From Ananas comosus (Eukaryota > Streptophyta > Magnoliopsida > Poales > Bromeliaceae), in contig NC_033631.1 of NCBI RefSeq assembly GCF_001540865.1, positions 7,133,945 through 7,197,944 of the forward strand: 64,000 bases of DNA. The letters run 5' to 3'. The notes under the pieces are model-generated. The model worked only from the letters and a program-made list of their open reading frames with translations. It ran no database searches and was not told the origin of the DNA. Below are positions 56,931 to 64,000 of the stretch, piece by piece (the first letter of the stretch is position 1; each line of letters opens with the position of its first letter). The position numbers and the translations under genes were made by a program.

Positions 56931-57454
56931 AAAGGGTAAAATGTACGGAGACCCCTTGAACTTAAGCTTATTTGCAAACAAGTGCCTAAACTTTCAATTT
57001 TGGCAACCTGAAAATTTATCGAATAGTTCAATATACCCCTCTTTCAATTAAAGTTATTAATTACACAATTGTTTGGGTATGATATATTGCATATAGTTTT
57101 TATAAAGCTTCAAAACATAAAATAATTATTTTTTGTATTCTAACATACAAAAAAGCGAAAAAATTGAAGCACAATTGAACTTATTCTTCCATCATCATGC
57201 TTAATTATCAAAATTGGAAGAGAAAAAAAAAAGATTTTGTTTTTTAAGTCTTACAGAATAATGTGCACAACGTCTAATCAAAACGGCTGTAATAATTATT
57301 AAGTTCACTTGAGGAGGGGGGCCTATTGAACTATTGGATAAAGTTTAAGAGGCCTCTTTACCAAAATTGAAAGTTCAGGCTCCTGCTTGCAAAAGAGTTG
57401 AAGTTCGGGGGGTCTCTACACATTGAAGTTCGGGGGGTCTCTACACATTATTTC
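56931..57454. mobile_element. TIR element in intron 5 (GGAGACCCC...GGGGTCTC)
   Basis: AATGTACGGAGACCCCTTGAA at the left pairs with the inverse of TTCGGGGGGTCTCTACACATT at the right. The right end is duplicated in tandem (about 26 bp, 57397-57449). Non-coding. Confidence 0.55.
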
Positions 57455-58203
57455 CTATTTAAAATTTTATTTAACAATTATTTAAATTTAAACATATATC
57501 AAAGTTTAAATTATAATCCCATATTTGAATTTAAAATATAGATTCAAAATTTAAATTTAATTTTTAAAATTTAAAATTTAATATATGTTTAATATTTAAA
57601 CTTAGATATAGTTTTAAATTTTGAGTCTTTTGACTTTGAACTTGAGTTTGATTGTGAATTTAAATAGTAAATTTAAATATAATTAAATTTTAGTTTTTTT
57701 AAATTTTAATTTGAACATGATTTAATTTGTGAATTTTGTATATCATTTTGAATTCAAGTATAAAGTGAAACTTAAATCAAAATTTATATTTAAATTGTGA
57801 ATTGAAATTTGCATAAGAGATTTGAACACAAAATTTATATTTAGATTAAAATTTCATATTTATATTTTGAATTGTAAATTCTATTTTAAACATTTTTTAT
57901 GGGCAATTAAATTTTCCTTAATGAAATAATAATAATGGGTTGATTATGATTATGATTCCTATTATTAACCAAACAAATTAGGAGATTTTGTCATTCCATT
58001 TTCCATTTCGATCTGTTCTGATTCCTATTCCGATTTCCATTTCTATTTTGAACCAAACATGCTCTTAAATTTATTGAATAAGATATAGGCATATAAAGTT
58101 TGAACAGGACTGCATATAAAGTTTGAATAGGACCGCAAAAATTTGATTGCACTGTGTCTTATTCACGTTAATTCTAGTTCATATTCCTTTGTGCATATTA
58201 ATG

Positions 58204-58545
58204 CAAGGATTTAAATGCCCATCGACAAAGATCATATCCACTGTGCCGTATCGTACCAACAAGATATCTACACGATACAGCCCTCGTGTTGATGGCGCAG
58301 CTCAAAACCCTCTTTTCTTTAAATTATTAAGTTTCTTAATAAAGTTCAAAATATTTGATAAAGATACATAATAAGCAATTAGAATATTTTGTTGTTAAAG
58401 AAAATAAACATTTCATGCCATTATGTGTTGGCACATACATGTAGTTTTTGTGACCGGCGCACATCGGCACGGCCAAGCACACACAATGCCGTACCATACG
58501 GGCAAGTTTTCAGCATGACCCTATGCCACGACACTTAATTCTTTG
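58204..58545. mobile_element. hAT MITE in intron 5 (family CAAGGATTTAA)
   Basis: CAAGGATTTAAATG at the left and CACTTAATTCTTTG at the right, with exact 8-bp duplication TATTAATG (58196-58203 and 58546-58553). The interior is similar to 50224-50552. Confidence 0.88.
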
Positions 58546-59234
58546 TATTAATGTATATTAGTATCTGAATAATATTTGAATACAAATTCAATCCATATCC
58601 GAATCTAGAAAAATATCCGATTGTAGTCGAGTCCATTTTAGTAGATATGGTAATAGAAATTTAGTATTCGATATAGATCTGCATCCAAATCCGTATCCGG
58701 GAAAAAAAATGCGGATATGGTTTCGTCAAATATCCGACCGTACCTGATCCTTGTTCAGCCCGACAAGAAATAGGGCATGAATGGAGGGCAAAATCTGCAT
58801 TTATTATTTTTATGTTCACTCCATTCTTCCCTTGAACTTCCACACCCTTCAAAATAAGAACTTTGACAGCCCTAAAACAATGACAACTGTAGAAGGGCGA
58901 ATATATACATTGGCTAATTGAAGTTTCTACATGTCCGCTTAGGCGCTTACCATCATCCGTTAGTTAGGTGTCGATTCATCTTCCTTTAGATCATGACATC
59001 TTTTGATTGAGCATTAAATCGCCCTTGTCTCTATGGAAGTAAGTTATATAACAGATAGTTTTTTTTTTCCTTCATCTTATATTGTTTGTATTGAGCTTTC
59101 TTTCTATCCTAAATTGCACTTAGTAATGGCCCTTGAACTGTATTATTACAGTCCTCATCTAATTTGCCAGCTCTCCATCACTTTTTATTCTAATAAACTT
59201 TAAACATTCTGAGTTCTGTATCTTGTCACCACAG

Positions 59235-59301
59235 AAATGAACAAACTTCAGCAGCTTCTCTGGATGCCATAAAGAGAATTGCTGAAGTTCCAGAAGGAAA
59301 A
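59235..59301 (+). CDS. PSMD5: PSMD5-like, exon 6
   Basis: CACCACAG acceptor; encodes NEQTSAASLDAIKRIAEVPE and GK, then GTAAGA. It continues directly from LIEG of exon 5 (LIEGNEQTSAAS is a family-like junction). Intron 6 is only 92 bp. Confidence 0.9.
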
Positions 59302-59393
59302 GTAAGAATGTGGAGGATTTGATTTGTACAGTACATGTGCACTGTATCTGCACCATATTAATCTGAGGTTTGCATTTCTCCTTTTCTTTTTAG

Positions 59394-59465
59394 AGTATCA
59401 TCTTTCCAACTCATGGGGAAGGATCGATGCAACTAAAAAACTTAGCAGCTCACTCCTCGTCTCTG
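59394..59465 (+). CDS. PSMD5: PSMD5-like, exon 7
   Basis: TTTTTAG acceptor; encodes SIIFPTHGEGSMQLKNLAAH and SSSL, then GTATGT. 72 bp, phase 0. Confidence 0.9.
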
Positions 59466-59845
59466 GTATGTTGTTTATCTGTTAAAAAGATTTAAAATTT
59501 ACAGTTCATTAAGGTCTCTTTTATCAGGCTTAATTTTTACTACTGTTTGGAGCTAGTTTTATTTGTCTTTATTAATTGCAGTAAATAAGGCTAAAGTTTC
59601 ATCCTTCAACATTTTCTAACTGGAGTAAAGCAACTTTTCTGTGTTGTATACTTGTATAGACAATGATTTTAATTCTGTTTCAGGGTACTCTTGCTGGATC
59701 CCTGGATATCTTCAAGAAATGCTTTTTCCTTTTTAATTGTTTCCTACCAACTAATAATATGCAAACTGATCTGACAACTGAGATGTTATAGTCCTTCACA
59801 GCATTAATTTCCTTTTTTTTGGTTGTTGTGATGCGACACAAGTTA

Positions 59846-60155
59846 TTCATAGCATGAGTTACAAAATGAACTCCAGTGTTGATACTTTGAAATTTTCAAT
59901 CGATATTTATCCTCTGCAAGATTTGCAGAAATTTAGAATACCACCTTTGAAATTAATTTTTTTGCATCTTCATTTTTCCCCCTCTACTTGATCACCATAT
60001 TCATAGCATGAGTTACAAACTGAACTCTCAGTCTTGATACTTTGAAATTTTCAATTGACATTTATCCTCTACAAGATTTGCAGAAATTTAGAATACCACC
60101 TTTGAAATTAATTCTTTTGTTTCTTCATTTTCCCCCCTTTACATAATCAAATACT
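59846..60155 (+). repeat. 154-bp tandem duplication in intron 7
   Basis: CATAGCATGAGTTACAAA at 59848 recurs at 60002. The two units remain similar through ACCACCTTTGAAATTAATT with a handful of differences. Intronic, non-coding. Confidence 0.85.
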
Positions 60156-60425
60156 TTGCACATTCTAAATCAGTTTTGCATAACATGATTTAATCCAGCA
60201 CATTCCTGTGCTGTTATAATGGTAACTCTACTATTCTATGAGGAAAACCATTGTTTATCTGTAGCTTTTCTCAAAAAAGTGATTCTTGTTAATACCTTTT
60301 CTATTATTTCCCTGGATTGATTGGAGCTTGTATGATATTTTTATGTATTTACTAAGATGCTTTCCTTAAGCAGTTATCTTTCATACTTGAATGCACTTCC
60401 TGAAGTTTTTCATTGGATTTTCTAG

Positions 60426-60587
60426 GCTCGGATTCGAATTTTAGCTCTCATAGCAAAACTGTTCTCAGTTTCTAGTTCCGTAGCTACAGCAGCCTACGAC
60501 TCAGACCTGCTTAGTTTATTTGAGGCGGAAATTAACAACAGGCGCGACATGCTCACAACTCTGAGTGCTTTGGAGCTTCTTTATGAG
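60426..60587 (+). CDS. PSMD5: PSMD5-like, exon 8 (last exon in window)
   Basis: TTTTCTAG acceptor; 54 codons: ARIRILALIAKLFSVSSSVA, then YDSDLLSLFEAEINNRRDML and TTLSALELLYE, then GTAAGA. ARM-type helices. The gene continues into intron 8, which fills the rest of the window, and further exons must lie to the right. Confidence 0.9.
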
Positions 60588-60829
60588 GTAAGAATTTCAT
60601 CCTGTGATTATCTATTGTTTTTTTGCATGTAAAGCAAATTAGTTAGTTTTTTAATATATTTATGGTTACATTGGCTTTCTTATTTAACTGTTCTTTTCAT
60701 TGGAATGACATCTGATTAGGCTGCTTGAATATGTAATCTTAGGTTCTCAAGATGTTTATTATCTACGGTTGGATTGAAGTTGAACTAATTTCATCCATTT
60801 CTTTTAATCCCCAAGATCCAAAGAAAAAT

Positions 60830-61612
60830 CCATTAATGTCCATGCAATAATATACAGTATAGATGCGCCAAATGCATACACACACAAATATGTAAATATT
60901 TATAGAGAACTTTTCCTTACAACTTTGACATTTCATTTAGTTGTTTAAGATCTCTATTAAAATCAACTATAAGCTATCTAAATTGGTATAAACATTTTTT
61001 GTTGTATTTGCGGCACCCCAAAATAGTCCCATATCGTATATTTTAAGTGTTTGAGGGCCATATATGTGAATAGTATAGTAATGCTAGTAATTTGGGCTTA
61101 AGTATTTTGGGCGGGTGAGTTGAACCCACCGAGTAGCTAATACTAGTGGCTAGTTGGGTCGTTACATATGATATTAAAGCCAAGTTACCAATCCCTAGGA
61201 GCTACCTCTAGAATCTCACATTGCTTGATGGTCTTGAATTATGTGTGATTGTGCCTAACAAGGATGTCAAGGTCTAGAAAGAGGAAAGTTTGTGGTTTCC
61301 CTATAGTAGGCCCATATTGGATATTACTATTGTGTTTGAGGGCCATAAATACAACTAGTACATTAGTGCTAGCAAAGTTTAAGCATTTTGAGCCAGTGAG
61401 TTGGGCCAATAAAGTAACTAAGACTAGTGGGTTAGTCGGGTCATTAAAATAATCTGCAAAGTAGCTACTATTAGACTACTAGTGGGCAAGTCAGGCCATT
61501 AAAGCACTCTTATTGGAAGCAAGGGTTAGCGTCTGTTAATCTGTCCTATTTTCATCAACTTTAGCATCCCTGATGCTTGGAAGAAGTGTGATTATTACAT
61601 TGCTTTTCCTGT
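60830..61612 (+). repeat. Left arm of a 0.78-kb inverted repeat
   Basis: Pairs with 62830-63610, from TTAATGTCCATGCAATAAT at the outer end to ATTACATTGCTTTTCCTGT at the inner end, with scattered differences. Confidence 0.85.
61009..61447 (+). mobile_element. Decayed TRIM retrotransposon in intron 8
   Basis: LTR-like 61009-61166 (TGCGGCACCCC...GTCGTTACA) and 61291-61447, each with GGGCTTAAG or GTTTAAG plus CATTTTG. A degraded primer-binding site (TGATATTAAAGCC) and a purine tract (AGAAAGAGGAAAG) lie in the expected places. Diverged relative of 32271-33086. Confidence 0.65.
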
Positions 61613-62109
61613 ATTGGTGGGCATGATGATAGTAGAACACTATATATTGAAGATAAATTATGTACTTGCAAATGAAACAAAATAGACTAAGGGCCTCCGA
61701 GTAATCTGTTGCTTTTAGCATTCTTGAATCTCGATATACCAATTGTATCATTGGAGTGGTTTGTTTATGTTAAAAATTCAATTTTAAAACTGTGATTGTG
61801 GATGTTTGGCCGTGCGGTGCGCACCACATTCACGGTGCGGCCCGCAGAGCGCGAAGTTTGGCGCTTGTGGTTGCGTATGGATCTCCATGCATAATCACAA
61901 CGCGAAACGCAGAGGATGTGGCCCACTCATGAACCTCGGTAGAGATCCCTCTCTGAGATCCACCTCGATTTCTCTCCCCCCTTATCCTAGACTTTTTTCA
62001 AAAGTAACCCTGTGAAATTTGGTAATTGGGGAAATAACCCTATAAAAACCAAAATTAGCAAAATAATCCTCTCTTCGCCACGTTGGAGCCACGTCAGATT
62101 GTCACTCTG

Positions 62110-62410
62110 AAGACGGTGAATCGTTCACCGCTTGCAGAGAAGGCAGTGAATGATTCACCATCTTTGTGATATAACTTACAAAGGCTGTCGATGATTCACC
62201 GTATTTACCATTCACCGCCTTTAGTATAAACACCTCCGAACTGGTTAATTTAGGGTTTAGATGGGTGTGCAAAGTGGTTAGTTTAGGCATGGGTGTGCGA
62301 AGTGGGTTAAGTACACATAAGACGGTAAATGATTCATCGTCTTACTGAAGACCGTGAATCGTTAACCAACTTCATTGAAGACAGTGAATCGTTCACCGCC
62401 TTTTGTGCAA
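62110..62410. repeat. Repeated imperfect palindromes GGTGAATCGTTCACC
   Basis: GGTGAATCGTTCACC (a palindrome around TCG) and variants such as AGTGAATGATTCACC, GGTAAATGATTCATC, CGTGAATCGTTAACC and AGTGAATCGTTCACC occur at least six times, often preceded by GAAGACG or GAAGACA. Two more variants are at about 63950-63998. Confidence 0.75.
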
Positions 62411-62597
62411 GCTCTTTTTTTATAAGTATTTAACGGTAATTTTTACAAGTTAGGAACATCAATTTGCACGACAACAAAAATTTCGACAATAAAGTTCAAA
62501 GAACAACAAGATATAACCAATTTGGTAAGAATATCAATAAAAACACAAAGTTTGTAAAAATATCAACTAAATAAAGAGGTATATAATATTGCACATG

Positions 62598-62876
62598 TTA
62601 TATAAACTGTTCGATCCAAATCACATAAATGTTAGCCTCGAGATCTTCCTCTCCCTCGACGTCCTCGGCCATGTCCGCGTGCACGTCCATGTCCACGTCC
62701 ATGTCTACGCCCATGATCAACATCGAGCTCAACAGGAGGTACATCATAAAGTGGCTCGATACTTGCCATCTGATCGAGATCCTCGATAATGATGCCCCCA
62801 CGATGCTCTGGAATCGCCCGAGTCTTCTCTGCCACAGGAAAAGCAATGTAATAATCACACTTCTTCCAAGCATCAT
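62598..62876 (-). pseudogene. Low-complexity Gly/Arg/His-rich TE-derived frame
   Basis: Minus-strand translation near 62640-62760 gives HGRGHGRARGHGRGRRGRGR, and the upstream part reads as a degraded frame. Repetitive GRG tails of this kind occur in plant transposon-related proteins. No catalytic domain is visible, and the second inverted repeat duplicates part of it at 63655-63730. Not a host gene. Confidence 0.3.
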
Positions 62877-63610
62877 GGATGCTAAAGTTGATGAAAATAA
62901 GACAGATTAACAGACACTAAGCCTTGCTTCCAATAAGAGTGCTTTAATGGCCTGACTTGCCTACTAGTAGTCTATAGTAGCTACTTTGCAGGTTATTTTA
63001 ATGACCCGACTAGCCCATTAGTCTTAGCTACTTTATTGGCCCAACTCACTGACTCAAAATGCTTAAACTTTGCTCGTACTAATATACTAGTTGTATTTAT
63101 GGCTCTCAAATATATCCAATATGGGCCTTCTATAGGGGAACCACAAACTCTCCTCTTTCTAGACCTTGACATCTTTTTTAGGACATAATTCAAGACCATC
63201 AAACAATGTGAGATTCTAGAGGTAGCTCGTAGGGATTGGTAACTTGGCTCTAATACCATATGTAACAACCCAACTAGCCACTAGTATTAGCTACTCATGG
63301 GTTCAACTCACCCGCCCAAAATGCTTAAGCCCAAATTACTGGCATTACTATATTATTCACATATATTGCCCTCAAACACTTAAAATATACAATATGGGAC
63401 TATTTTGGGGTGCCGCAAATACAACAAAAAAATGTTTATACCAATTTAGATAGCTTATAGTTGATTTTAATAGAGTTCTAAAACAACTAAATTAAATGTC
63501 AAAGTTTTAAGGAAATGTTCTCTATAAATATTTACATATTTGTGTGTGTATGCATTTTGCGCATCTATACTGCAAATTATTGCATGGACATTATTGATTT
63601 TTCACAATGG
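62830..63610 (-). repeat. Right arm of the 0.78-kb inverted repeat with inverted TRIM remnant
   Basis: Inverse of 60830-61612. The TRIM remnant in minus orientation spans about 62990-63420, and here the PBS relic reads TGGTATTAGAGC on the minus strand (63254-63265), better preserved than in the left arm. Confidence 0.85.
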
Positions 63611-64000
63611 ACTATTCACATGCATGCATTTTGCGCATCATATTATATATTATTGCGTGAGCATGCACGCGGACGTGGCCAAGGATGCCAAGGGAGAGGA
63701 AGATCTTGAGGCTTACATTTATGATCTGGATCGAACACGTTGTATAACATGTGCAATACTATATACCTCTTTATATTTAGTTGATATTTTTACAAACTTT
63801 CTGTATTTTTACTGATATTCTTACCAAATTGGTTGTATCTTGTTGTTTTTCGAACTTTATTGTTGAAATTTTTGTTGTCGTGCAAATTGTTGTTCCTAAC
63901 TTGTAAAAGTTACTGTTAAATTACTTATGAGAAAGGAGCTTGCACTAAAGACAGTAAACGATTCACCCTCTTCAATGAAGATGGTTAACGATTACCGCCT

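Larger units (their letters stand above)
56628..58760. mobile_element. hAT-like element in intron 5 with nested insertions
   Basis: Left end TAGGGGTGAAAAACGGATCG with ATCCG/GGATA subterminal repeats. The matching right-side repeats (AATATCCGA, GTATCCGG) run to about 58760, but the right terminus is diverged. Nested inside are a tRNA-like segment, a TIR element (56931-57454), an AT-rich block (57460-57900) and a hAT MITE (58204-58545). No transposase. Confidence 0.5.
60588..64000 (+). other. Intron 8 of the PSMD5-like gene (partial), TE nest
   Basis: No exon with family similarity is seen. It contains a large inverted repeat with TRIM remnants in both arms, a segment of repeated TGAATCGTTCA palindromes, and a second inverted repeat (about 62340-62700 against 63655-64000). 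Confidence 0.6.

Noticed and set aside
59683..59735. Possible extra PSMD5 exon after TTTCAG at 59684
   Set aside because: Exon 7 ending SSSL joins exon 8 starting ARIRILALI as in plant homologues; inserting this piece breaks the family pattern.

Overview
The window looks like nuclear DNA of a flowering plant, probably a monocot. The exons are short and split by GT-AG introns with AT-rich, TE-filled interiors; first exons are GC-rich and Ala/Pro-rich; the rest is retrotransposon, hAT and foldback-MITE debris. There is no operon structure, CRISPR array or prokaryotic signal. The species cannot be fixed from the sequence. The assembly has four runs of N (2015-2307, 4842-4939, 8825-9142, 27147-27169) and single Ns at 5594, 6594, 8196, 12695, 18116, 20898, 34746 and 45224. 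Several single Ns sit at chimeric or duplicated junctions and should be read as contig joins.

Three host genes are supported. (1) At the left edge on the minus strand is the first exon of a PNO1-type KH-domain ribosome-assembly factor (1266-1541), with telo-box motifs just upstream; the rest lies beyond base 1. (2) At 36211-37545 on the plus strand is a three-exon chloroplast small heat-shock protein (HSP21 type), with a heat-shock element and TATA box upstream and an apparent one-base frameshift in the transit-peptide exon. (3) From 49827 to beyond the right edge on the plus strand is an ARM-repeat protein of the PSMD5 (26S proteasome assembly chaperone) family; eight exons splice in phase into 241 codons, and the 3' half is outside the window. 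One captured exon of a MAP kinase kinase (8013-8195) lies inside a hAT-type element.

Layout: 1-1.7 kb PNO1 5' end; 1.8-9.1 kb AT-rich DNA, a TRIM fragment and foldback MITEs; 9.1-16.5 kb two long LTRs and an AT-rich repeat; 16.5-22.8 kb a long LTR split by a complete hAT transposon with transposase gene; 22.8-29.7 kb a GC-richer retrotransposon mosaic with two 35-bp minisatellites; 29.7-33.9 kb an AT-rich repeat holding a solo LTR, which itself holds a three-LTR TRIM; 34-36 kb AT-rich DNA and a hAT MITE abutting the HSP21 promoter; 38-40.5 kb another LTR; 40.5-47.5 kb a chain of foldback MITEs joined by (TA)n, ending in a 2.2-kb near-perfect palindrome; 48-49.6 kb hAT ends; 49.7-64 kb the PSMD5-like gene with TE-laden introns.

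The most notable signals are the compound palindrome (45.26-47.45 kb), the TRIM whose middle LTR keeps 5S-rRNA-like promoter boxes and whose empty site survives in a sister LTR in the same window, the MAPKK exon capture, and long LTRs whose upstream regions carry different arrays of short palindromic motifs.
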